Positions 22,568-29,275 of a DNA stretch of 64,000 nucleotides are shown one piece after another; position 1 is the first letter of the stretch, and each line of letters starts with the position of its first letter. Origin of the DNA: a virus; the IMG/VR virus record IMGVR_UViG_3300009506_000009, positions 34,894-98,893 of that record; one strand, 5' to 3'. The position numbers and the translations under genes were made by a program. The notes beneath the pieces are model-generated. The model did no database searches, had not been told where the DNA came from, and saw nothing but the letters and a program-made list of their open reading frames with translations.

Positions 22568-23183
22568 ATTTATTTATTTCAATTTCTTTTTCTATTTTAT
22601 TTTGTTTTAAATATTTTATTGCATTTTCTAATGTGGGTATTTTCTCTTTGAGTAAGCCTAGAGATACGTTACATCCATGACACAAAACTCCTCGATACTT
22701 TCCCGTGTCATGGTCATGATCGATGCATAGCTGTTCTTCACTCCCGCATATCTCACATTGCGTAGGCATCTGCTGTAGATCAGTTAATGTCATGTTGTAC
22801 CGGGTAGCGTATACCCCCCACCCTTTATCTGTGCAGGATGTACAGTACTTTTTAGACGCAGGCTCCCCACATATCTCACAAACGACATCAAGCTCTATCT
22901 TGCCTTCTCTCTGCCACAGGTCTATGGTGCTTGAGTGCACATCGACTAGGGTTGCTAACTCCGTCCTCCGAATGTTAGGCCGTACCTCTAAAATATCCTG
23001 TGCCATCAGGAGCTTACGGTTGCAACTTTTTGATATGTTGTATAGATGGGGATCACGACTCTTTGCCCAGTAGCTTACTGATTGGGTTGAGATTCCGAAC
23101 ATTCGACTTACCTGTTCCAGGGTTAGGTTTGTGTGCAGGAATATATCTGCAACTAGCTGTTTGTATTTTGGGTGGTATGCCAT
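22566..23183 (-). CDS. Endonuclease VII-like HNH protein with HTH domain
   Basis: 205 aa from the ATG at 23183. The N-terminal ~90 residues contain two HTH-like helices (LEQVSRMFGISTQSVSYWAK; TELATLVDVHSSTIDLWQRE), then a CEICG...CTSC zinc pair and a C-terminal core CEICGSEEQLCIDHDHDTG, then VLCHGCNVSLGLLKE, which is the recombination endonuclease VII (His-Me) signature. Probably a mobile, homing-type nuclease. The longer frame upstream crosses its own promoter's -10 box and is rejected; the true start looks leaderless. Confidence 0.85.
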   Translation of the reverse strand: MAYHPKYKQLVADIFLHTNLTLEQVSRMFGISTQSVSYWAKSRDPHLYNISKSCNRKLLMAQDILEVRPNIRRTELATLVDVHSSTIDLWQREGKIELDVVCEICGEPASKKYCTSCTDKGWGVYATRYNMTLTDLQQMPTQCEICGSEEQLCIDHDHDTGKYRGVLCHGCNVSLGLLKEKIPTLENAIKYLKQNKIEKEIEINK

Positions 23184-23190
23184 ACCGGAC

Positions 23191-23219
23191 ATTATACCAC
23201 AGGTGGGGGTAATTGTCAA
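23191..23219 (-). promoter_or_regulatory. Sigma70-type promoter (minus strand)
   Basis: Reading leftwards: TTGACA (23219-23214), 17-bp spacer, TATAAT (23196-23191). The start point falls about at the ATG at 23183. Confidence 0.8.
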
Positions 23220-23244
23220 ATCGGGCCTACGGGTGGTGGTGGTC

Positions 23245-23273
23245 AGGGTTTTTGAAACACCACAAAAATTAAC
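23245..23273 (+). repeat. Direct repeat, right copy
   Basis: Second copy of the repeat at 22498-22531, with three small deletions relative to it. See the left copy. Confidence 0.65.
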
Positions 23274-24512
23274 TGCCAGGGTGCCTACTTACACGTGTAA
23301 GGCGATCAATCCGCCCAACATTGGTCCGAATTGTCCACTTCACGTCTGGATGACCCTTCGTGTCACAGTGACACTAACCCACTGCTGGACGCCTAATCGG
23401 ACGTATGCGACCGACTATATCTTATTACGTGCACGTATGCGTTAGTGTGCGTATGACACTAACTAATAATCGGACTAACATGGTCGGCAATATCCAAATA
23501 GGATGGTGTCATGCCGACACTAACCCCCCTTAGTGTTTACTTGACAATAACTCCCAGGTTGAAACATAGTGTCGCCGATACACTAACCCCCATTTTTGTC
23601 CAAACATTGTCATAATTGGACAATGCAGGTCTTATTACACCAATTCCTTTTTGAATATGACAAAGGTTGTCCGATTCACGCCTGGGTGACGCCTGGGAGA
23701 ATGGTGCGACAAATGTCATAAAAAACATGTGACAAATGACACTTGACCCATTACGAAAAAATTGGTTGAATAGTGGCAGAACCTTACCAACCCGCCTGAC
23801 CCGCTCGCTCGCTCGCACATTCGTGTGCGGTCGGGTGAGTGCGAGCGCAGGCACACACACACACTCACGGGGGCGCACCAGCCCGCCTGTGCGACGCCAC
23901 ATGCGACAGCCCGCCTAACGAGCATATACGTGAGTGTGTACGCCACCCTACGGGTGGCAGGCAACTAGCATAACGCACATCCGTGTCCGTGAAAGCCTGC
24001 ACGCCTATAACACCCACATCCGTGACCGTGAAAGCACCCCGTAGGGGTGGCGACCAATAACCAAGTCCTACGCTAGTCACGTAGTGACTGGGTTGCGACC
24101 TTAACAACCAAGCCGTACCTGAAAGTCCCCTTTAGGGGACTGCCAATCAAGCCTTCCGCAAGGGTGACTTGTTCCAGGCAGGCGGCGGAATATCCACGCA
24201 ATCTCACCCCGTAAGGGGTGGGGCAACCACTGAGCGACGCAATAGCCAGCCGTAGGCTGAAGCTACCCCCACTGCAAGTACTGCCGTAGGCAGAGACCCT
24301 GGTGGGCAACCCAAAGCCGCACAAGCGAAGGCAACATATGTTGCCTGACTAGCAACTCACTCTCAAGTCCTTCGGACTTGGAGATGGCGACCAAACAGGC
24401 GTACCCTGCGAAGCAGAAGTGGGAGTGGGAGTTTCGCACCAAGCACTCGTAAGAGTGCTTCGCAGGCGGCTCGGATGTGCTGAGTACACACACAATTTAC
24501 CGGAGGTAAATC
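23274..24512. other. 1.2-kb non-coding region, candidate origin or control region
   Basis: No convincing gene on either strand; the open frames here are low-complexity. Contents in order: several CACTAAC elements (GACACTAACCC at 23370, GACACTAACT at 23455, GACACTAACCCC at 23516, ACACTAACCCCC at 23579, inverted GTTAGTGTG at 23440); palindrome GTGTCACAGTGACAC (23360-23374); GTGTC-ATGCC-GACAC (23506-23520); two GACAAATG motifs (23708, 23731); a GCTC tandem run (~23802-23815); a CA-dinucleotide run (~23852-23863); a 21-bp direct repeat CACATCCGTGNCCGTGAAAGC (23976, 24015); then a series of perfect hairpins from 23942 on. Clustered iterons beside palindromes suggest a replication origin or regulatory hub; this is inference. 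Confidence 0.5.
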
Positions 24513-24698
24513 ATGTCCCCTACCAGCAAAACCTACAACGTCGTGATCACAGTCCAAAGGACTGTGGATAGTAAGTCCACCACTTTTGGTCACCCTAAGT
24601 TTCTGCCTTTGGCAGAAGCATTGCAGGTGGTTAGCGATTATGCTAATCGCTATGCTAAGCACTACTCGGTTTCTAGCACCCTAATCCCCACCCGTTAG
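24513..24698 (+). CDS. Small protein in palindrome island
   Basis: 61 aa. The SD (GGAGG) sits in the loop and arm of the hairpin TTTACC-GGA-GGTAAA (24496-24510), which would mask it. Three more hairpins lie inside the gene (24550, 24601, 24634) and one over its stop (24694-24712). Sequence TYNVVITVQRTVDSKSTTFG suggests a beta-rich protein. No family recognised. Confidence 0.6.
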   Translation: MSPTSKTYNVVITVQRTVDSKSTTFGHPKFLPLAEALQVVSDYANRYAKHYSVSSTLIPTR

Positions 24699-24718
24699 TC
24701 CGTAGGACTAACGATTTC

Positions 24719-24748
24719 ACTCAGCACATCCGACCTGCTTGCGAAGCA
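24719..24748 (+). repeat. 30-bp cassette repeat, copy 1
   Basis: ACTCAGCACATCCGACCTGC, then TTGCGAAGCA; recurs at 24945-24974 with two changes (AC to GT), and its first half is inverted at 24471-24485. The three copies bracket two small genes. Confidence 0.75.
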
Positions 24749-24799
24749 GGCTAAGTACTTCGTACTTAGTCAACCTACCCCTAAATCGGAGATTTAGCC

Positions 24800-24928
24800 A
24801 TGAAAAAAGCACTCGTTATCGGTCTCGCAATCGTGATTATCCCCCTGCTCAACTACGTTGGGATGTCGTTGGCAGATGTCATCAATGTCCTTACGGACAT
24901 TGGCAACCAAGTACTGGCGGCTTTCTAA
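24800..24928 (+). CDS. 42-aa single-span membrane protein
   Basis: ATG 24800; the SD GGAG again lies in a hairpin loop (CTAAATC-GGA-GATTTAG, 24781-24797). KKALVIGLAIVIIPLLNYVG is a membrane segment or signal anchor, followed by ~20 residues. Flanked by 30-bp direct repeats (24719, 24945). Confidence 0.55.
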   Translation: MKKALVIGLAIVIIPLLNYVGMSLADVINVLTDIGNQVLAAF

Positions 24929-24944
24929 GCACGCCAATTTCTCA

Positions 24945-24974
24945 ACTCAGCGTATCCGACCTGCTTGCGAAGCA
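24945..24974 (+). repeat. 30-bp cassette repeat, copy 2
   Basis: Second copy of the repeat at 24719-24748 (28 of 30 positions identical), including the hairpin CTGCTTGC-GAA-GCAAGCAG that extends to 24979. Confidence 0.75.
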
Positions 24975-25008
24975 AGCAGAGATCACACATTAGTCCAAGG
25001 AGTATATC

Positions 25009-25290
25009 ATGTCCACAAACCCGGAAGCCCACCTTTGGTGGAAATTTAGCGACAACTATACCGCCGCTTATTACAAGTTAGACCACAAAGTGGTCTATGT
25101 GCAAGCCAAGACCGAGACTGCCGCAGTCGCACGATTCGAGCGTGTGACAGGCTGTGACCCTTGGGTCACCCACTGCCGTTGCTGTGCAAGCCGTGACTTT
25201 CACTGGGAGCGTCTGGAAGGTACTCCCTATGGGGAGTATAGACCACAAGGTCTGTTGATCTTCGTGGATGATAGCACTGAAGTGCTATAG
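25009..25290 (+). CDS. Small protein with cysteine cluster
   Basis: 93 aa, SD AAGGAG. Contains CDPWVTHCRCCASRDFHW (possible metal site). Hairpins at 25029, 25081, 25116, 25154, 25221 and 25241 run through the gene, and one covers its stop (25271-25288). No family recognised. Confidence 0.65.
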   Translation: MSTNPEAHLWWKFSDNYTAAYYKLDHKVVYVQAKTETAAVARFERVTGCDPWVTHCRCCASRDFHWERLEGTPYGEYRPQGLLIFVDDSTEVL

Positions 25291-25300
25291 GAGATAAGCC

Positions 25301-25531
25301 ATGTACACGTATGTCATCCTGCAAGCGTATGCCGACCCTAGCGACCCGCAGTATTATACCTGCACACTCACCCGCTATGCTGGCCCAAGTAAGGCCATCG
25401 CCAACCGAACCATTGAGCAGGTTCGTAAAGAACCTGACACCGAATGGGTTGAAGTGGAAGTCTGGCAAGACACAGACAAAGTCTGTGAGTTTAGCGTGTC
25501 CCCCGATGGGGAAGTAAGCCAATTCGAGTGA
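25301..25531 (+). CDS. Small protein, unknown function
   Basis: 76 aa, SD AGGAG. Beta-type pattern with EVEVWQDTDKVCEFSVSPDG. Hairpins CAGGTTC-GTAAA-GAACCTG (25419) and CACAGAC-AAA-GTCTGTG (25471) lie in the coding part. Confidence 0.65.
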   Translation: MYTYVILQAYADPSDPQYYTCTLTRYAGPSKAIANRTIEQVRKEPDTEWVEVEVWQDTDKVCEFSVSPDGEVSQFE

Positions 25532-25564
25532 CGTTTGTCATAGTCAACTAGTGACATTTGTCAC
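25529..25564. promoter_or_regulatory. Paired operator-like palindromes
   Basis: TGACGTTTGTCA (25529-25540) and GTGACATTTGTCAC (25551-25564), 10 bp apart. The same motif occurs twice at 23706-23744. Spaced pairs suggest binding of a dimeric regulator. A third palindrome, CCCCAGTATACTGGGG, follows at 25582. Confidence 0.45.
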
Positions 25565-25624
25565 TGTCCAAGTCATGCCAACCCCAGTATACTGGGGATA
25601 AATCTGCACCACAGGAGTTTAGCT

Positions 25625-26011
25625 ATGCTAAAGTTTACTCGCAAGATCGTTGTCCACGTCGTGACTGCCGAAGGCAGTCCAGAGAGCCACAAGTACTGGC
25701 GAGACCGCTTTGCGGCTTGTGCGCCAGACGGTTTCACCGTCTTCTTGCCGGAAGCCGTCGAAGGTGGGTGGCGGATGGCTGATGGCTCAGTTGTCACTGA
25801 GCCAGTGTCACTGTTCGAAGTGTGGGAACCTTCGGTTCCCCAGGTGGTCGATGTACTGACCGTTGCAAGTCAGTTGCAAACTGACGAGAACCAGGAAGCC
25901 GTGAGCGTGCAGTGGGTTTCACCCACTGGTTGGGTTGCGGCAATCTGCTTCGACAGTGCCGACTGGTTAGAGTTAGAAACTCTAATCCGGGCGGATCAAC
26001 CAGCCGACTAG
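25625..26011 (+). CDS. Unknown protein in palindrome island
   Basis: 128 aa, SD AGGAG. No recognised domain. Nine or more perfect inverted repeats lie in its 387 bp (for example 25663, 25727, 25784, 25824, 25869, 25913, 25968), the highest density in the window. The stop is followed by two more hairpins, including TGGGACCCC-TTCG-GGGGTCCCA (26027-26048), which lacks a T-run. Confidence 0.65.
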   Translation: MLKFTRKIVVHVVTAEGSPESHKYWRDRFAACAPDGFTVFLPEAVEGGWRMADGSVVTEPVSLFEVWEPSVPQVVDVLTVASQLQTDENQEAVSVQWVSPTGWVAAICFDSADWLELETLIRADQPAD

Positions 26012-26066
26012 TCGGCTGACAAGTACTGGGACCCCTTCGGGGGTCCCAATTTCCAGGAGTAAAATC

Positions 26067-26669
26067 ATGATCGAGAATTTGTTGGCGTTTTACGCCAAAG
26101 CACTGCCCACCGAACGTGCCCAGGCACGCTGGTATCATACCGCCCACGATGAGTGCAAGTCCGTTGCCTACGAGTTAGGCGTGCCGTTCAAACACTTCGT
26201 GTTTGCAGTGGCGGCACTGTCACCGGGGTGCTACTGGGAGCGGAACATCCTAGGGGTCGAGCAACTGGTCACCGAAGGTGACACGGGGTACGGCTATCGG
26301 CGCAACAGAGCGAAAGCTCTGGAGTGCTTAGCAGGGAACCTGCAAGCACTGCGGGGACCGAAGGTCACTCGCTTTGCGGCGAATATCCTGGACCCGGACC
26401 AACACGCCTACGATGTGGTCGTGGACATGTGGGCATGGCGTGCCTGGGAAGGGGTCGTCATTGGCGAAGCCAAGAGCCTGACCCCGAAGCAGTACGAAGC
26501 CATAGCCGAAGGCTATGTGTCGGCGGCTAAGCAAGTCGGCCTAACCCCTTCGGCCTTTCAAGCAGTCGTCTGGACCGTAACCCGGCGACTGGGCAAGTCT
26601 GCTCTGTTAGAGCAGAGATTGGAGCGTAATCGTGAGAAGCGACAAGCAAAGGTTAGCGGAGCTAACTGA
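26067..26669 (+). CDS. Conserved phage protein, HhH-glycosylase-like pattern
   Basis: 200 aa, SD AGGAG. AVAALSPGCYWERNI, RNRAKALECL, GPKVTRFAANILDP and VVVDMWAWRAWEG follow the order of a phage protein family whose helix-hairpin-helix-like core (LSPxxxWxxN, GxKxxxFxxNI, VxxDxH/WxxR) recalls base-excision glycosylases. The usual catalytic pair is not certain here, so activity is open. Confidence 0.55.
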   Translation: MIENLLAFYAKALPTERAQARWYHTAHDECKSVAYELGVPFKHFVFAVAALSPGCYWERNILGVEQLVTEGDTGYGYRRNRAKALECLAGNLQALRGPKVTRFAANILDPDQHAYDVVVDMWAWRAWEGVVIGEAKSLTPKQYEAIAEGYVSAAKQVGLTPSAFQAVVWTVTRRLGKSALLEQRLERNREKRQAKVSGAN

Positions 26670-26868
26670 GAAAGCCAACCTGATCCTGGACATCCGGGAT
26701 CGAGAGCACTTGGCAGGTGTTCCACCTGTCAACCTGGAAGGTTACGACTGGCAAGCACTTCGTGCTTACTATCGGAGCCTGACCCCTGTTATCACAGGGG
26801 ACGACCGACCGTTCAACCCCGAAGCCCACTACGGGACCCTTGGGGATTATTACGACAGTCAGGAATGA
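26632..26868 (+). CDS. Small protein, unknown function
   Basis: 78 aa from GTG 26632 with GGAG upstream, overlapping the previous gene by 38 nt. Helical N-terminus (RLAELTEKANLILDIRDREH), tyrosine-rich end. Hairpins at 26652 and 26714. Confidence 0.6.
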   Translation: MRSDKQRLAELTEKANLILDIRDREHLAGVPPVNLEGYDWQALRAYYRSLTPVITGDDRPFNPEAHYGTLGDYYDSQE

Positions 26869-26892
26869 CTGTCAATTTGCAGGAGTAAAGCC

Positions 26893-27219
26893 ATGACCAT
26901 CACACTGACCGCCCACGTGTTAGACCGTATTGCCGACCGACCGCTCATCAGCTATGCTGACCTGTGCAAGGCCGTTGACAACATCGAGCAGTGGATTGGC
27001 AAGTATGCCAAGTGCCGCCAAGTGGCGGTAGTACTGCGTGAGTATGACCACTGCGTGAACCTGGGGAACACCTACGGTGACCGTCTGGTTCTCGTGGTGG
27101 ATGTGGAACAGGGTACTGTTCCGACGATCTTCTGCCGCAACAAAGTCCAACGTAAGCCGCAGTCAGTCCAGGCATACGTGAACATGTACGGGTATCCGGT
27201 GCAGGCCGGACGCCGATAG
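26893..27219 (+). CDS. Unknown protein
   Basis: 108 aa, SD AGGAG. ITLTAHVLDRIADRPLISYA, then RQVAVVLREYDHCVNLGNTY and a basic tail resemble a small RNase/toxin-like beta-sheet fold with HxxxR, but I cannot name it. Hairpins at 26995 and 27105. Confidence 0.6.
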   Translation: MTITLTAHVLDRIADRPLISYADLCKAVDNIEQWIGKYAKCRQVAVVLREYDHCVNLGNTYGDRLVLVVDVEQGTVPTIFCRNKVQRKPQSVQAYVNMYGYPVQAGRR

Positions 27220-27228
27220 GAGCAAGTT

Positions 27229-27411
27229 ATGCCACCCCTAGTTGTTGTCCCAATCCTGATTGCACTGATTGCATGGTGCATTGGCCTGCTGTCCTACTTC
27301 GTAGGGCAGTTCTTCGAAGTCGAGAGCTTTATACTTGTGAGCAAGTTCTGTAAACTGACCATTGTGCTCTGCTTTTTAGCAGAGATCGCCGTAGTTGTAT
27401 CCACCTGTTAG
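27229..27411 (+). CDS. Two-span membrane protein
   Basis: 60 aa, SD AGGAG. Spans VVVPILIALIAWCIGLLSYF and LTIVLCFLAEIAVVVSTC. Hairpin CCTAC-TTC-GTAGG within. Function unknown. Confidence 0.6.
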   Translation: MPPLVVVPILIALIAWCIGLLSYFVGQFFEVESFILVSKFCKLTIVLCFLAEIAVVVSTC

Positions 27412-27499
27412 TCCAGCCAGACCTAAGCCAGTCGGCTTACATCGCAGTCACACGTCCCGACTGGCTAGGATTTCATCCTAGAACCGAAGGAGTAATGAG

Positions 27500-27703
27500 A
27501 TGACATATTACACAGTCGAAATCCGCAGTGACGGTGAAACCGTCATGATAGGACGTACACCAGGGTTGGACACAGCCCTGCTCACCGTGCACACCAACCT
27601 GAAGCACTACGGGGGATTGGTCAAGCCCGTGCGTAACGTCAAGCACCGATGGGTGGGGTACGTTGATGGGCACACCATCGCCATCCAGGTAACACAGGCG
27701 TAA
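27500..27703 (+). CDS. Small protein, unknown function
   Basis: 67 aa, SD AAGGAG. Compact beta-rich sequence (TYYTVEIRSDGETVMIGRTP; HRWVGYVDGHTIAIQVTQ). Hairpin GACGGT-GAA-ACCGTC at ~27530. Confidence 0.65.
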   Translation: MTYYTVEIRSDGETVMIGRTPGLDTALLTVHTNLKHYGGLVKPVRNVKHRWVGYVDGHTIAIQVTQA

Positions 27704-27910
27704 GTACTGGCTGGTGCTTCGCTCTCCGCCGACCCTATTGGGGTAGCCTACCAAGGCATGGGCGATGATGGACGACCCCCAGGCGTCCGGGGCGGACAGC
27801 GGGGCATCAGTTTTATTTTTTTTCTCTCGTGTGTACATGTGCGTACACGTATTGGGTTTTTTAGAGTACTTTGCGGGGTCCCTTTTCCGGTCCCTATAGG
27901 AGAGTGAGTG
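27704..27910 (+). other. Non-coding gap with terminator-like element
   Basis: GC-rich folded segment (GGACG/CGTCC around 27771-27788) followed by a T-tract (~27811-27824), as in a ter element, then hairpin GTGTAC-ATGTGC-GTACAC (27831-27848). No gene seen. Confidence 0.4.
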
Positions 27911-28267
27911 ATGAAAGTCGGACGTATTGCAGTAAACGCCCAATGTTTCTTGGGCAACCTTCCCTTCCAGGCTGTAAGCCTTCCCGAAAGTCTGGCACAC
28001 TGGAAGTTCTACCTGGACACACACATGTCCATCATCGAGACCCCTGGTCTCAGCTTCACGGATTGGAACCTGGGCAACGACTGCTTTGGGTTCTACTTTT
28101 GGGATACCGAAGGCAACGACATCACCACGCAAGCACTGGCACAGATCAGCGACGTGCACTTGCGCCTATATGCTGGTTGTCGGTCAGCCTGCCTAGTTTT
28201 CCACCTTACCGAAGGTAACCACACAGATCAGGCATGGGTTTGGTTCCAAGCCTGCACCATCCGATAG
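27911..28267 (+). CDS. Unknown protein
   Basis: 118 aa from ATG 27911 (AGGAGAGTGAG upstream). Rich in W/F/H; segments WKFYLDTHMSIIETPGLSFT, FYFWDTEGNDITTQALAQI. Hairpins at ~27967, 28039 and 28201. No family recognised. Confidence 0.6.
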   Translation: MKVGRIAVNAQCFLGNLPFQAVSLPESLAHWKFYLDTHMSIIETPGLSFTDWNLGNDCFGFYFWDTEGNDITTQALAQISDVHLRLYAGCRSACLVFHLTEGNHTDQAWVWFQACTIR

Positions 28268-28276
28268 GAGAGTATC

Positions 28277-28504
28277 ATGTTGACAGTTTCGAAAGTTCGT
28301 GTTACCCTTAAGGGTAAGCAAGCAGTGAAGGCAGTATTCACCACCACAGGTGAGTACTTCACCTTCCGCTATGGGTCATGGATGACCCCTGGCTCCATCC
28401 TGCACCTGGACAGTGCGGGTAAGCCTGTCCGTGGTGACATCCGCAGGGGTGAGGACGCAGATGGACCCATCTTCACCGAAGGTGTGGCCTTGTGGCCCAT
28501 CTAA
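28277..28504 (+). CDS. Small protein, unknown function
   Basis: 75 aa, SD AGGAG. Beta-rich (VSKVRVTLKGKQAVKAVFTT). Perfect palindrome TTACCCTTAAGGGTAA (28302-28317) and GGGTCA-TGGA-TGACCC inside the gene; CAGGGGTC-GAAG-GACCCCTG just after it. Confidence 0.65.
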   Translation: MLTVSKVRVTLKGKQAVKAVFTTTGEYFTFRYGSWMTPGSILHLDSAGKPVRGDIRRGEDADGPIFTEGVALWPI

Positions 28505-28572
28505 GTACAGGCAGGGGTCGAAGGACCCCTGATTTCGGACCATTCAACCTAATGAGTACAAAGGAGTAGATC

Positions 28573-28809
28573 ATGAGAAACGTTTACGGAGTACGCTGTG
28601 GTAGTGAGAGTATGTACGGGCATGTGATCTGTGTGGTCGCCGCTGAAAGCGTAACAGAAGCACGTGATGTAGTTCGCAAATCACAGGAGTACGCCACACT
28701 CAACAAGCAATGGCAAGTATACTGCACATCGCTGAATGCAGTCAATGGTCCCTTCGGGATCACTAGTCAGGAAACAGGTGTTTTACACACCTATCCAGAG
28801 TTAAATTAG
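28573..28809 (+). CDS. Small protein, unknown function
   Basis: 78 aa, SD AAGGAG. ICVVAAESVTEARDVVRKSQ is a pattern shared by many small phage proteins with a ferredoxin-like fold. No name assigned. Confidence 0.65.
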   Translation: MRNVYGVRCGSESMYGHVICVVAAESVTEARDVVRKSQEYATLNKQWQVYCTSLNAVNGPFGITSQETGVLHTYPELN

Positions 28810-28819
28810 GAGATTACAC

Positions 28820-29266
28820 ATGTTAACTTTAGTTCCAGCATACGGTCGTGATTACAAAAGCAAGGCGGCAGTCCAGGCGGACCTGGACGCAGGCAAGGAC
28901 TTCGAAGTAGTCTGGACGCCTGTCGATCCTGGTGGGTACGCAACTGCGTCGGACCTGTTAGAAGACGGGCACACTCAGGTGCGGGTGCGCTACCAGCGTA
29001 AGACCAAGGTGGGAGTGTTTACACTCCATGAGCCTGAGCCATATGACAAGGGTCTTGAGCAGGGGGCAACGAACCTGGAAGAGTTCGTCAACACGTACAT
29101 CAGTACGCCAGTAGCCTGGGCGACCATGTTCTTGATAGATCATGACAAAGACATCCAGAAAATGCTTGATGATGGGGATGGTAGTGAGTATGAGAAGAGT
29201 TCTTTCAAAGACATGATTGCTGAGTTGGCAGACGCCCTGCAACAATGGGCAGAAGATGAGGAGTAA
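28820..29266 (+). CDS. Acidic protein, unknown function
   Basis: 148 aa, SD AGGAG. Mixed N-terminal half and a C-terminal acidic helix (MIAELADALQQWAEDEE). Ends 9 nt before the CCA-adding enzyme and is likely co-transcribed with it. Confidence 0.65.
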   Translation: MLTLVPAYGRDYKSKAAVQADLDAGKDFEVVWTPVDPGGYATASDLLEDGHTQVRVRYQRKTKVGVFTLHEPEPYDKGLEQGATNLEEFVNTYISTPVAWATMFLIDHDKDIQKMLDDGDGSEYEKSSFKDMIAELADALQQWAEDEE

Positions 29267-29275
29267 GGAGTAAAC

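Larger units (their letters stand above)
23942..28531. repeat. Palindrome-rich island (dense short inverted repeats)
   Basis: From 23942 to about 28.5 kb a perfect inverted repeat with 5-9-bp arms and usually a 3-5-nt loop occurs roughly every 40-60 bp, inside genes as well as between them. Examples: GCCACCC-TAC-GGGTGGC (23942), AAGCACTC-GTAA-GAGTGCTT (24441), CTAAGTAC-TTC-GTACTTAG (24751), GTCAGTT-GCA-AACTGAC (25869), GGGAACC-TTC-GGTTCCC (25824), CAGCCGAC-TA-GTCGGCTG (26001), CATAGCC-GAA-GGCTATG (26501). Loops are mostly TTC/GAA, GTA(A) or GCA. Density falls after 28.5 kb but examples persist to ~30.7 kb. The same block is visibly GC-richer than its flanks. Confidence 0.8.

Noticed and set aside
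23184-23219. Longer start of the endonuclease VII-like protein.
   Set aside because: It would cross the gene's own -10 box and lie upstream of the start point.
23802-23870. CRISPR array.
   Set aside because: GCTC and CA simple repeats without spacers of uniform length.
23700-24400. Open frames on both strands in the 1.2-kb gap.
   Set aside because: Repetitive composition, no SD sites, and frames that simply translate the repeats and hairpins.
26027-26048. Terminator after 25625-26011.
   Set aside because: Strong 9-bp UUCG hairpin but no T-run; treated as part of the palindrome island.
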